The position numbers and the translations under genes were made by a program. Of a stretch of 64,000 nt of DNA, positions 53,113-61,379 are shown one piece after another. The DNA comes from Corynebacterium phocae (GTDB lineage Bacteria; Actinomycetota; Actinomycetes; Mycobacteriales; Mycobacteriaceae). The notes beneath the pieces are model-generated. The model made no database searches. It saw only the letters and a program-made list of their open reading frames with translations, and had not been told where the DNA came from. The stretch is from NCBI RefSeq assembly GCF_008693075.1, contig NZ_VXKJ01000037.1:248001-312000 (forward strand), given 5' to 3'. Positions within the stretch are counted from its first letter, which is position 1. Every line of letters starts with the position of its first letter.

Positions 53113-54594
53113 GTGCCCGTGCTTTTCCTCCGCCTTCTGGCAGCGGCAACCGGTGGTGCTGCCGTTTACTTTTCTTTCGAGCCCCACGGCTATTGGCTTG
53201 GTGCCATCATCGGGATTGGCCTGCTGTGGTTTTCTCTGTTGCCCTGGTCTGGTTCTCCCGTCACTGTGCGGGGTGCGTGTTTGGTTGGCTTTGCGCACTC
53301 ACTAGTGCTCTACCTTCTCCTCTTGCCGTGGATCGGGGAGCTAGTGGGCAACATGCCCTATGTGGCCTTGGCGCTATCTCTTAGTCTCTATTCCATTCCC
53401 CTGGGTTTTGGAGCTGCCTACCTTGCCCGCCAGCCTTGGGGCTTTGTGGGCTTCCCATTTTTCTACCTGGCCATTGAGCTCCTGCGTTCCTCCGTTCCCT
53501 TTGGTGGCTTTAGCTGGGTGCGCCTTGCCTGGGGCCAGATTAACGGCCCCTTTGCCGGCTTAGCGCAGTGGGGAAGTACCGGCCTGGTTACTCTTGCAGC
53601 CGTTACCGTGGCCGTTGGACTGGCGTCTCTATTGGGTGCAAAGCGGCGCCTGGTGGCGGCCGGGATGGTGATGGTTCCACTGGCACTGGCCATTCCTGCC
53701 ACCGCGGGCTTGGATAACGCGGATCACAACGTGGGTAGCGTCAAGGTTGCCGCCATCCAGGGCAACGTTCCGCGCTTGGGGCTGGATTTTGAGGGCCAGC
53801 GCCGGGCGGTTTTAGACAACCACGTCCGTGAGACGCACAAGGCCGCTGCGCAGCACCCGGAGATAGTCATCTGGCCGGAGAATTCCTCCGATATAAACCC
53901 TTTCCGTAACCCGGATGCGCTCGCAGCTATTCACGGTGCGGTCAAGGATGTCAACGCGCCTATCTTGGTGGGTACTCAAACCGTTGATGAGGTCGGAGCG
54001 CGCAACACCATGCAGGTGTTTGCACCTGGCAACAAGGTAGGGGAGCACCACCACAAGAAGTATCTTCAGCCTTTTGGTGAAACCATGCCCATGCGGGAGT
54101 TTTTCCGCAACTTCACGGACATGGTAGAGCTAGCCGGAAACTTCAAACCAGGTGACGGTCCGGGAGTGGTAAATATGGCTGGTACCGCCGTGGGAGTGGC
54201 AACCTGCTACGAAGTCTCCTTTGATGCGGCCTTTCACACTTCAATCAGCAACGGTGCGCAAATACTTTCTACCCCCACCAACAACGCCACCTTCGGCTTT
54301 TCTGATATGACTTATCAACAGTTGGCCATGAGCCGCATGCGGGCCATAGAGACTGACCGTGCTGTGGTGGTGGCTGCTACGTCTGGGGTGTCAGCGATAG
54401 TTTCCCCGCGCGGTGAGGTACTCAATTCAACGAAGATTTTCGTGCCCGAACACCTTGTTGCCAACCTCCCACTAAGAGAAACGGTGACACCTGCGGTAAG
54501 ATATGGCCTTGTTATTCAGGCCGTTGCCGTTGCACTCGGTGTAGCGGCGGTCTTTGTTGCCTTTTACAGGCGTCCCCGCCATCCCGTGAACTAA
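53113..54594 (+). CDS. lnt: Apolipoprotein N-acyltransferase
   Basis: A 493-residue membrane enzyme that adds the third acyl chain to lipoproteins. The first 200 residues contain about six to seven membrane helices; a nitrilase-type catalytic domain follows with Glu in VIWPENSSDIN, Lys in KKYLQPFGETMP and Cys in VATCYEVSFDA. A last helix lies at the C-terminus. GTG 53113 follows AGGA. ppm1 begins 13 bases after the stop; in mycobacteria the two are fused or adjacent, and in C. glutamicum they are separate neighbouring genes. Confidence 0.94.
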   Translation: MPVLFLRLLAAATGGAAVYFSFEPHGYWLGAIIGIGLLWFSLLPWSGSPVTVRGACLVGFAHSLVLYLLLLPWIGELVGNMPYVALALSLSLYSIPLGFGAAYLARQPWGFVGFPFFYLAIELLRSSVPFGGFSWVRLAWGQINGPFAGLAQWGSTGLVTLAAVTVAVGLASLLGAKRRLVAAGMVMVPLALAIPATAGLDNADHNVGSVKVAAIQGNVPRLGLDFEGQRRAVLDNHVRETHKAAAQHPEIVIWPENSSDINPFRNPDALAAIHGAVKDVNAPILVGTQTVDEVGARNTMQVFAPGNKVGEHHHKKYLQPFGETMPMREFFRNFTDMVELAGNFKPGDGPGVVNMAGTAVGVATCYEVSFDAAFHTSISNGAQILSTPTNNATFGFSDMTYQQLAMSRMRAIETDRAVVVAATSGVSAIVSPRGEVLNSTKIFVPEHLVANLPLRETVTPAVRYGLVIQAVAVALGVAAVFVAFYRRPRHPVN

Positions 54595-54606
54595 TTGAGG
54601 AGCCCC

Positions 54607-55494
54607 ATGACTTCCGCTGTGAGCACAGCTAGCCAGACTCTGGTGATCATTCCCACCTACAATGAGATCGAAAATCTACCTATAATTACCTCCCGGGTGC
54701 GCGCCGCGCAGCCGGAGGTCCATGTACTCATCGTGGATGATAATTCCCCTGATGGCACCGGTAACCTTGCAGACCGTTTGGCTGCTGAAGACGACAATGT
54801 CCACGTCCTCCACCGTGAGGGTAAAGGCGGTCTCCTAGGTGCCTATATCGCTGGTTTTGAGTGGGGCCTGGAGCGCGAGTACCAAGTTCTCTGTGAGATG
54901 GACGCTGACGGCTCCCATTCCCCAGACCAACTGCACCTGCTGCTGGAAGAAATTGACCGTGGCGCTGACCTAGTCATCGGTTCGCGCTACGTTCCGGGCG
55001 GAAAGACCGTGAACTGGCCGGCCTCCCGTGAGCTGCTTTCCCGGTGGGGAAACCGCTACATCTCTTTTGCCTTGGGCGCTGAGCTTAGTGATATGACGGC
55101 CGGCTACCGGGCATTTCGCCGGGAATTGCTGGAGGAACTAGACTTTGCCGAGCTTTCGGACGCCGGCTATATCTTCCAGGTTGACGTTGCATTCCGCGCC
55201 GAAAAGGCGGGCTTCGATGTCCGGGAAGTCCCAATCACCTTTACGGAGCGTGAGCTAGGGGAGTCCAAGCTGGACGGTTCTTTTGTTAAGGATTCTCTGG
55301 CGGAGGTAACCAAGTGGGGCTTTGCCCACCGCAAGGAGCAGGTGAGCAATTTCTACAATGACGCGGCCCCACTGGCTAAGCACATGATTGAAGGCATAGA
55401 CATTAAGCCTAAAGCTGCGGAGATCAAGACCGAGGTGACAAACTTCGTGGAAGAGGTTTCCAAGCTGGTCAAGCACCAGTGCGGGTGCAAGTAA
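54607..55494 (+). CDS. ppm1: Ppm1, polyprenol-phosphate-mannose synthase
   Basis: A 295-residue GT-A glycosyltransferase that makes polyprenyl-phosphate-mannose from GDP-mannose, the donor for lipomannan, lipoarabinomannan and protein mannosylation. The N-terminal TLVIIPTYNEIENL and VDDNSPDGTG start the GT2 fold; CEMDADGSHSPDQ carries the DxD metal site. The C-terminal 40 residues (IDIKPKAAEIKTEVTNFV, ending VKHQCGCK) are an unusual amphipathic, Cys-ended tail. ATG 54607 follows GAGGAG. It forms an operon with lnt. Confidence 0.94.
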   Translation: MTSAVSTASQTLVIIPTYNEIENLPIITSRVRAAQPEVHVLIVDDNSPDGTGNLADRLAAEDDNVHVLHREGKGGLLGAYIAGFEWGLEREYQVLCEMDADGSHSPDQLHLLLEEIDRGADLVIGSRYVPGGKTVNWPASRELLSRWGNRYISFALGAELSDMTAGYRAFRRELLEELDFAELSDAGYIFQVDVAFRAEKAGFDVREVPITFTERELGESKLDGSFVKDSLAEVTKWGFAHRKEQVSNFYNDAAPLAKHMIEGIDIKPKAAEIKTEVTNFVEEVSKLVKHQCGCK

Positions 55495-55508
55495 TTTAGT
55501 CAAAGGTC

Positions 55509-55549
55509 AAGGCCCCCGGCAAACAGCTTAAGCGTTTACCAGGGGCCTT
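55509..55549. terminator. Bidirectional terminator between ppm1 and rbpA
   Basis: AAGGCCCC (55509-55516) pairs with GGGGCCTT (55542-55549), with an inner AAAC/GTTT stem around CTTAAG. Flanking T-runs appear on the plus strand (TTTGTC) and, weakly, on the minus strand (CTTTG). It lies between two convergent genes. Confidence 0.8.
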
Positions 55550-55564
55550 TGTCGCGCCAGGATT

Positions 55565-55957
55565 TTAGGACTTCTTGGCTTCTTCCTGCTCTTTTTCCTT
55601 CTGCTCCTTGAGCAAACGGGCAGCGCTACGGCGACGGGCGCGTAGCGCGTCAATCCGGTCTTTGAGCAGGGACTCTAGCTCGTCTACGCTGCGACGCTCG
55701 AGCAGCATGTCCCAGTGAGTACGGGGTGGTTTGACCGGCTTAGACTCAACGCCTTCGCCTTCCATGAGCGTTCCCCACTTGCCATTCTTGCAAAGCCATT
55801 CCTCGGGGATTTCTGCGTCATCCGCGAAGGGTACTTCGAAGACTTCACCCTCCTCAGTGCGGTACTTAACCATCTGGCGTGGTGCGAGATCGTGATCACG
55901 GTCGGTCTCATAACTCACTGCACCCATACGACTGCCGCGCAGTACGCGATCTGCCAT
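55565..55957 (-). CDS. rbpA: RbpA, RNA polymerase-binding protein
   Basis: A 130-residue actinobacterial RNA polymerase-binding factor that helps open-complex formation by holding the main sigma factor and core. RGSRMGAVSYETDRDHDLAPRQ and FEVPFADDAEIPEEWLCKNGK are diagnostic. The C-terminal sigma-interacting helix follows in VDELESLLKDRI. A highly charged Lys/Glu tail (KEQKEKEQEEAKKS) is longer than in mycobacteria. Divergent from the zinc-ribbon gene. Confidence 0.95.
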   Translation of the reverse strand: MADRVLRGSRMGAVSYETDRDHDLAPRQMVKYRTEEGEVFEVPFADDAEIPEEWLCKNGKWGTLMEGEGVESKPVKPPRTHWDMLLERRSVDELESLLKDRIDALRARRRSAARLLKEQKEKEQEEAKKS

Positions 55958-56121
55958 AGCCTCATCATCCTTTACTGGTTGTTCGCATTAGTTTCCGTGA
56001 CCCGAAGGCCGAGCGCTTGAGACCGAGTCCCAGGCTTACGGAATAAGACACATCAGTATAACGCGTGGGGTTTGCCGTTTGTTCCCATAGCCCTCCGTTT
56101 TGGGATAAGGTAGTGAAAGTG

Positions 56122-56460
56122 ATGCAGACTTTCTCTAAAGTTTCCAAGCGTGCCACATGCCAGTGGTGCGGTAAAGGCTTACCAGATAGTGGCCGCGGAA
56201 GGCCTCGAAAATACTGCAGTCCAGCATGTAAACAACGTGCGTACGAACAACGTAATAATGTTAAAGGTACGTCCATTCCCCAGAACGCCGTTATTATGAC
56301 ACCGGAACGGGCTGAGAAGATCAGGGACGGTCTTTTTGAACTACGCTGTGCGGCGGAGGATGTTTCCACCGCTGCGAGTGAAGGTGCCAGTGGGGAAGAG
56401 CTTCAGTCGTTATGCGACGAGCTCGTACGTATGGCCCGCGAGTTAGAGGAATTGAAATAA
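56122..56460 (+). CDS. Small zinc-ribbon protein
   Basis: A 112-residue protein whose N-terminal part reads CQWCGKGLPDSGRGRPRKYCS-PAC, split as CQWC, RGRPRKYCS and PACKQRAYEQR; the four cysteines fit a zinc ribbon. Similar small proteins are widely conserved in Actinobacteria with unknown function. The C-terminal 55 residues are helical and acidic. ATG 56122 is chosen because it begins just before the ribbon; GTG codons at 56110 and 56119 are close alternatives. The YceI gene follows. Confidence 0.8.
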   Translation: MQTFSKVSKRATCQWCGKGLPDSGRGRPRKYCSPACKQRAYEQRNNVKGTSIPQNAVIMTPERAEKIRDGLFELRCAAEDVSTAASEGASGEELQSLCDELVRMARELEELK

Positions 56461-56488
56461 AATTGTGGACAAAGCCGATAAGGGATCT

Positions 56489-57196
56489 ATGACCGTGAAA
56501 AAGAAAAACAAGAGTCGCAAGCTAGTTGTCTCTTTATTCGCTGTTGCGATTGTCTTGTTAACCTTGGTTGCCATGGTGCCTTTGGTGATCTCCTTGGTCG
56601 TGGGCTCCGGGGTAAAGACCGACGGGGTCAACGCTGATAAGGCTGAGCCAGCCTCTGTTGATCTCAACGGGCGCTGGAAAGTTGTCCAGGGGGATGCCCG
56701 GAACTTCACGTCCGCCGGTTTTACTTTTGATGAGATCCTCCCGGCGGAGCAGACCACCACGTCGGGCTCCACCAACGTGGTCTCCGGTCAGGCTACGGTC
56801 AGCCAAGAGGTATTGGAGGAAGCCAGTGTTACGGTTGACATGACCACGCTGACCACGGATAAGCAAGTCCGTGATCAGAACATGAAGTCAAAGCTTTTCA
56901 AAGTCGATGAGTACCCTGAAGCAACGTTTATCCTCACTGAGCCTGCGGATCTCTCCGCTGTACCTGCTGACGGCATGGTGGGCAAGGTTACGCTTACCGG
57001 TGATTTGACCATCAAGGGCCACTCCGAGCGGGTGTCAAGTAATTTTGACGTACTCCGTGACGGAGATAACCTCATCATTGGTGGCAACCTAGGTATAAAC
57101 CGCACGGACTTTGGCGTTCTCACTCCTGATTTTCTAGCCGCCAAGGTTTCCGAGTTCGGTGAGATTAACGTCCGCCTGACTATGAACAAGGCCTAG
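56489..57196 (+). CDS. YceI-family protein with N-terminal membrane anchor
   Basis: A 235-residue protein with one N-terminal membrane helix (about residues 10-35, LVVSLFAVAIVLLTLVAMVPLV) and a lipocalin-like YceI domain outside: LNGRWKVVQGDARNFTSAGFTFDE begins it and LNINRTDFGVL-like GINRTDFGVLTPDFLA near its end is the family motif. YceI proteins bind polyisoprenoids. ATG 56489 is chosen because AAGGG lies five bases ahead; a GTG at 56465 would add eight residues. It shares an operon with a 56-residue membrane protein. Confidence 0.88.
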   Translation: MTVKKKNKSRKLVVSLFAVAIVLLTLVAMVPLVISLVVGSGVKTDGVNADKAEPASVDLNGRWKVVQGDARNFTSAGFTFDEILPAEQTTTSGSTNVVSGQATVSQEVLEEASVTVDMTTLTTDKQVRDQNMKSKLFKVDEYPEATFILTEPADLSAVPADGMVGKVTLTGDLTIKGHSERVSSNFDVLRDGDNLIIGGNLGINRTDFGVLTPDFLAAKVSEFGEINVRLTMNKA

Positions 57197-57268
57197 GCGT
57201 TAAAGATTAAAGTTTGAGCCAACAGTGACCTGCCCAGAAAAAGTGTCCCGCCAAGAAAAGAGTCTTCT

Positions 57269-57439
57269 GTGAATAGCCGTTACATGATCCCATTTATCTG
57301 GTTACGTCTACTTGCAATAGTAATTTTTGTCGGTTTAATGGTTGCTCAAGAGTTGTGGCTTCTGGTGGTAATTGGCTCCGGACTCGGACTGCTGACTGCT
57401 TTACAGCTGGTAACCGCCTACCGCAATAACTCCGATTAA
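57269..57439 (+). CDS. 56-residue two-helix membrane protein
   Basis: GTG-initiated frame of 56 codons after the YceI gene. It contains two hydrophobic segments, IPFIWLRLLAIVIFVGLMVA and LWLLVVIGSGLGLLTALQLV, and a polar end TAYRNNSD. It has AAAAGAG six bases before the start. Composition and position in the YceI operon support a real small protein; family unknown. It is below the usual size cut-off of gene finders. Confidence 0.6.
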   Translation: MNSRYMIPFIWLRLLAIVIFVGLMVAQELWLLVVIGSGLGLLTALQLVTAYRNNSD

Positions 57440-57869
57440 AGTCACCGTGACGTTAATAGGGCGATAAATCCCTTTTTCCCTCATAGCCGTGGGCGGGTGC
57501 CATCAAGCCCAATCCCGGGCCGGGGGGAGAAAAAGGCTTGGTTTCTACATGCCCCGCATGTCCGTATGTCCGGCACACCGGTTCACACCCCGGGCTGGCA
57601 TAGCGGACGCCGGAGAGCTATCGCTTAGACGCGACAAAGTCTTCCGAGAGGATCAATCTGTGCAAGTCGGGTCCCACGCAAACCAGTAATGTGGACTCTG
57701 GCGTCATCTCCGCAGGCCCGCCCGCAGGCCCGACATGATGATGAGCGCTGAGTGCGCCTAGCTTGCACTGCGCGGCGGCAACCGGGAATACGGCCCACAT
57801 AAAGCAGTGGAGTCACAGATGGGAATCTACCTGCTCTTGCCTGCACACCACCTCTTCCCCTCTTGTCCG

Positions 57870-57883
57870 ATAATGTACATTAT
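57870..57883. promoter_or_regulatory. Perfect 14-bp palindrome ATAATGTACATTAT
   Basis: Self-complementary over all 14 bases in an AT-richer local context. It looks like a dimeric regulator's operator. No matching known corynebacterial motif was identified. The downstream promoter it might serve is unknown. Confidence 0.45.
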
Positions 57884-57920
57884 GTCATTTTAACCCTGTG
57901 TCAGCATCCCCCAAACCAAT

Positions 57921-58080
57921 CCATCGATCTTCTGGCTCCGGGGTCCCTAAAGCCCCGTGCGGGCGACGCGCCCACTGAGGGTTATCGATGGGTGCCCATT
58001 CGCTGCTTGGATACGTGGACAACGTGAGATTTAGGGTGCCCTTCTGCCAAGTAGTTTCTCACGGTTGAGGACGCTCCACG
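57921..58080 (+). ncRNA. Candidate structured RNA, multi-stem
   Basis: CCATCGAT (57921-57928) pairs with ATCGATGG (57984-57991) and encloses two stems, CGGGG/CCCCG (57939-57943 with 57953-57957) and GGGCG/CGCCC (57961-57965 with 57969-57973). A second domain has CGTGGA/TCCACG (58014-58019 with 58075-58080) around AACGTGAGA/TCTCACGGTT (58021-58029 with 58057-58066, one bulge). Strand and function are unknown. Confidence 0.35.
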
Positions 58081-58261
58081 AGGACCTGATCCCAGGAGAA
58101 TGAGGCCAACCGTTAACGGCTCACCGAGACTGAGTAGTTATGGCGTCGAGTGTTCCGCCGGCGCTCCAGACCCTGCAGCCTTTCGGGGCCACCCGCGTGC
58201 TCAGATTGTTTTCCTGAGCCTGGACAAAGCCGGATATTTTAGGCGGAACGGTGTGGCTATT

Positions 58262-58315
58262 GAGGTAGTAAAAATGGGTGAAACTGGGGTAATCATAAGG
58301 GGTGAAACTGAGGTA
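58262..58315 (+). repeat. 24-bp-phased direct repeats before the FAD/Fe-S gene
   Basis: GGGTGAAACTGGGGTA (58276-58291) and GGGTGAAACTGAGGTA (58300-58315) lie 24 bases apart; a third partial copy ends in GAGGTA at 58262-58267, again 24 bases before. The arrangement resembles binding sites for a regulator bound side by side on the DNA. Confidence 0.6.
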
Positions 58316-58359
58316 TCACTTACTGCCACAGGCCCGGCAAGCGCTGCTAACCTGCCTTT

Positions 58360-61281
58360 ATGAATAAGCTGCTCTCCCCTAACCCGCATGCTATTGGCCA
58401 ACCGGAAGGTTCCACGGTGCAAGCCGACGCCGTCCCGCCCGGCTTTGTCAACGGCACGCCCAAGTCCTTGCTCGCTGATATGGAGGCCATTGTAGGCACC
58501 GATAACGTACACGGACGCCTGTCTGATCTGGTGCGCTTCGCTGCGGACGCGAGCCCGTACCGTTGCATTCCCAAGGTGGTGGTCTCCCCACGCAACGGCG
58601 CAGACCTAGCCGCGCTCATGCGGTACTGCCGGTCCCACGGGCGGCACATGACCTTCCGGGCGGCCGGTACCTCGCTCAATGGACAAGCAATGTCTAACGA
58701 CATCCTGGTTGACGTCAAAACCCACTTCACCGGCATGGAAGTTAGGGACAACGGCGCCAAGATTTGGTCGCGGCCAGGAGTCGTGCTGGGAGACGCGCAG
58801 GCTGTCCTGGGGCGCTACGGCTATATGATCGGCCCGGATCCCGGGTCAACCTCCGTGTGCACCATTGGCGGGGTGCTGGCGGATAACGCGGGCGGCATGC
58901 GGTGTTCGTTGCCCCGCGACTCCTACCACTGCATCGAAGACATGACCTTCGTTTTACCTTCGGGAACCATAGTGGACACCGCCGCCGGGGACGCCGTTTT
59001 TCACAAGCAAGAGCCACAACTCCACGCGCAGCTTGCGGATTTCCGCGACCGCCTACGCGCCAACAAACCGGTGGTCGAGCTTTTGAAGACCAAATTCTCC
59101 ATCCGCAATACCAATGGGCTACGGTTGGACGCGTTCTTAGACGAGGATGAGCCGGTACACATCCTCAAACGGCTGATGATTGGCTCCGAGGGCATCTTTG
59201 GCGTCATCATCGAATCCGTGCTGCGCACCGTCCCGCTCCCCAAGGTCAGGGCAACCACCTGGGTCGAGCTACCTAACCTGCGCGACGCCGCCAACATTGT
59301 CCACCCCATCATGGAAGCCGGAGCGCAGGCATGTGAGCTCTTGGTTTCGGACGTTATGCGCCGCTCTGCTGACCATTACTCCCACGCCCCAGAATCGTGG
59401 CGGGACCTAGACCCCGCCGCCGCGGCCTTGCTGGTGGAAATTGGAGGTAGTGATGAGGATGACCTCCAGATGGCTATGCAGCGGCTACGCGACACCTTAA
59501 GCGACGCTCCCCTGCTACGCCCCCTGGAATTTGAGACCAGCGAGGAAGGAATGCGCGGTGCATGGTTGCTACGCAACGGCCTGTTTGGGCTGCTAGGTGC
59601 TTCCCGCCCACAAGGTAGCGCCTACATCACCGAGGACGTCTGCTTCCCACCGGATCAGATTGGTGAGGCAGCCGCAGACCTGATGGAACTGCAGGCTAAG
59701 TATCACTTCCCGGAGGCCGTGATGGGCCACGCCGCCTTTGGTAACCTCCACTTTTTCCTCACTCCACGGCTTGACCAAGAAGATGAGAAGCGGGCGTATG
59801 CGGCCTTCCTCGATGAACTAGCGGTGCTAGTCATTGACAAATACAAGGGATCCATGAAAGCCGAACATGGCACGGGAGTAAACATGGCACCCTTTGTCTT
59901 GCGTGAGTGGGGCGAGGAGATTTACTCCATGTTCTGGGAGGTCAAGAACATGATTGACCCCGAGGGCATTTTGGCCCCCGGAGTAAAATTATCCCGGGAT
60001 AGCCTCATCCATCTGCAGAACTTTAAGTCTTTTCCCAAGGTGGAAGAAGAGATCAACCCTTGCGTGGAGTGTGGCTTCTGCGAGCCGGTGTGCCCTTCGC
60101 GCCACGCTACCGTTACTCCGCGCCAGCGCATTGTCCTACGCCGGGAGATGGCCCGCCAGCCCGAGGGATCCCACGTCCTGGCCAAGCTGCAGAAAGAGTA
60201 CCAGTACGACGCCATAGATATGTGCGCAGCAGACGGCACGTGCTCAATTCCTTGCCCCATCTCTATTGATACCGGTGCGGTAATGAAACAACTGCGCGCG
60301 CGTAGCAACTCCGTTCCAGCGGAGAAGCTGGCGTTGAGTACCGCGCAGCGCTGGAAGGCGGTGGAGGCACTAGCGCGGGCGGGCGTTATCTCCGCTAACC
60401 GCGTGGACTCCAAGATCCTGCAAGTGGGAGCCAACCTAGCCCGCAACGTGGTGTCACCAGATCTCCTTCCTACTGTGCCCGGGCCCCTCCCGCAAGGAGC
60501 CGGTCATTTACCCAAGACCCCGCGCGAAGGTGCGGAGGCAGTCTACTTCCCTGCGTGCATCAACCGCATTTTCGGCAGGCCCGCCGGTTCCCCACCCGAC
60601 GCGGTGGATCTCCCCCGCGCCATAGTTGAACTAGGACGCCGTTCCGGCAAACCAGTGTGGATCCCGGAAGATGTTGCCGGGGATTGCTGCGGTACCCCGT
60701 GGTCTTCCAAGGGCTACACGGAGGGGTTCGCCTACCAGGCTAAGAAGATTGTGGAGGACTTCTACACCTGGTCGGATGGTGGGCGCCTGCCCATTGTTGT
60801 TGACGCCGCCAGCTGCACTCATGGCTTGCTAGACAGCGTGTATAAGGTGCTGGACGCCCAGACCCTGGGTAAATGGGAAAAGCTCCGGATAATCGACGTG
60901 GTGGAGTGGTTGCGCGATGACGTCATCGACTACCTCCCCATCGTGGAAAACATGGGGTCAATAGCAGTACACCCAACGTGCTCCACTGAACACATGGGTA
61001 TCACGGAGGCACTGGTGGCGTTAGCCAACGCGTGCGGACACGCCACCGTCCCAGAGGGAGCAGGGTGCTGCGGCACCGCCGGGGACCGCGGACTTCTTCA
61101 CCCAGAGCTGGTGGAATCAGCCACGCGGGAAGAACGCGCAAGCCTTGGGGCCGGCAACTTTGACTACTACGTCTCAGACAACCGGACCTGCGAGATGGGC
61201 CTGGAAATGATTGCCGGGCACACCTTTGAATCCATCGCGGTGCTGCTAGAGCGTGCCTCGCGCCCGGTCATAACACCCTAG
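58360..61281 (+). CDS. FAD/Fe-S oxidoreductase, D-lactate or D-2-hydroxyacid dehydrogenase-like
   Basis: A 973-residue flavoprotein fused to an iron-sulfur domain. N-terminal FAD-binding domain (FAD_binding_4 type, with SPRNGADLAALMRYC and AGTSLNGQA) and FAD oxidase C-terminal domain to about 560; then NPCVECGFCEPVCPS and CAADGTCSIPCP for two [4Fe-4S] clusters; then CCG domains with YFPACINR, GDCCGTPWSSKG, HPTCSTEHMG and GAGCCGTAGDRG. This Dld-II-like layout oxidises D-lactate or other D-2-hydroxyacids and passes electrons to the membrane. The exact substrate is not readable. ATG 58360; repeats in the upstream region suggest regulation. Confidence 0.87.
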   Translation: MNKLLSPNPHAIGQPEGSTVQADAVPPGFVNGTPKSLLADMEAIVGTDNVHGRLSDLVRFAADASPYRCIPKVVVSPRNGADLAALMRYCRSHGRHMTFRAAGTSLNGQAMSNDILVDVKTHFTGMEVRDNGAKIWSRPGVVLGDAQAVLGRYGYMIGPDPGSTSVCTIGGVLADNAGGMRCSLPRDSYHCIEDMTFVLPSGTIVDTAAGDAVFHKQEPQLHAQLADFRDRLRANKPVVELLKTKFSIRNTNGLRLDAFLDEDEPVHILKRLMIGSEGIFGVIIESVLRTVPLPKVRATTWVELPNLRDAANIVHPIMEAGAQACELLVSDVMRRSADHYSHAPESWRDLDPAAAALLVEIGGSDEDDLQMAMQRLRDTLSDAPLLRPLEFETSEEGMRGAWLLRNGLFGLLGASRPQGSAYITEDVCFPPDQIGEAAADLMELQAKYHFPEAVMGHAAFGNLHFFLTPRLDQEDEKRAYAAFLDELAVLVIDKYKGSMKAEHGTGVNMAPFVLREWGEEIYSMFWEVKNMIDPEGILAPGVKLSRDSLIHLQNFKSFPKVEEEINPCVECGFCEPVCPSRHATVTPRQRIVLRREMARQPEGSHVLAKLQKEYQYDAIDMCAADGTCSIPCPISIDTGAVMKQLRARSNSVPAEKLALSTAQRWKAVEALARAGVISANRVDSKILQVGANLARNVVSPDLLPTVPGPLPQGAGHLPKTPREGAEAVYFPACINRIFGRPAGSPPDAVDLPRAIVELGRRSGKPVWIPEDVAGDCCGTPWSSKGYTEGFAYQAKKIVEDFYTWSDGGRLPIVVDAASCTHGLLDSVYKVLDAQTLGKWEKLRIIDVVEWLRDDVIDYLPIVENMGSIAVHPTCSTEHMGITEALVALANACGHATVPEGAGCCGTAGDRGLLHPELVESATREERASLGAGNFDYYVSDNRTCEMGLEMIAGHTFESIAVLLERASRPVITP

Positions 61282-61379
61282 GGCCGTGTTCGTGCCGGAG
61301 CTCGTGCCGGGGTTTGTGCTTGGGTGTTGGTGCCGAGGTATTTGTGCCTGGGTTTTGTTCCTGGGTCCGCAAACGGGGC
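61282..61379. repeat. GT-rich degenerate repeat between convergent genes
   Basis: About 98 bases with several variants of GTGCCKGGGTTT and TTTGTGCCTGGG. Too degenerate to call a defined unit length. Confidence 0.4.

Larger units (their letters stand above)
57440..58359. other. Gene-free stretch rich in inverted repeats
   Basis: About 920 bases without a credible gene. Contents: a weak hairpin AGGG/CCCT plus T-run at about 57457-57478, a possible terminator; a tandem of CGCAGGCCC near 57711; a perfect 14-bp palindrome ATAATGTACATTAT at 57870-57883; nested stems at 57921-58080 described separately; the palindrome CCGTTAACGG at 58110-58119; and phased direct repeats at 58262-58315, just before the FAD/Fe-S gene. 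Confidence 0.55.

Noticed and set aside
57489..57689. 66-codon plus-strand open frame after the YceI operon
   Set aside because: No ribosome-binding site; composition is Arg/Gly/Pro-rich as expected from random GC-rich sequence.
57440..58359. RNase P RNA, tmRNA or 6C RNA in the gene-free block
   Set aside because: The GAGGAAAGTCC and ACAGAA landmarks of RNase P, the tmRNA tag and CCA end, and the C-rich loops of 6C RNA were not found on reading both strands.
58100..58363. 87-codon frame before the FAD/Fe-S gene
   Set aside because: It ends in the start of the large gene in another frame, contains the regulatory repeats and has no conserved content.
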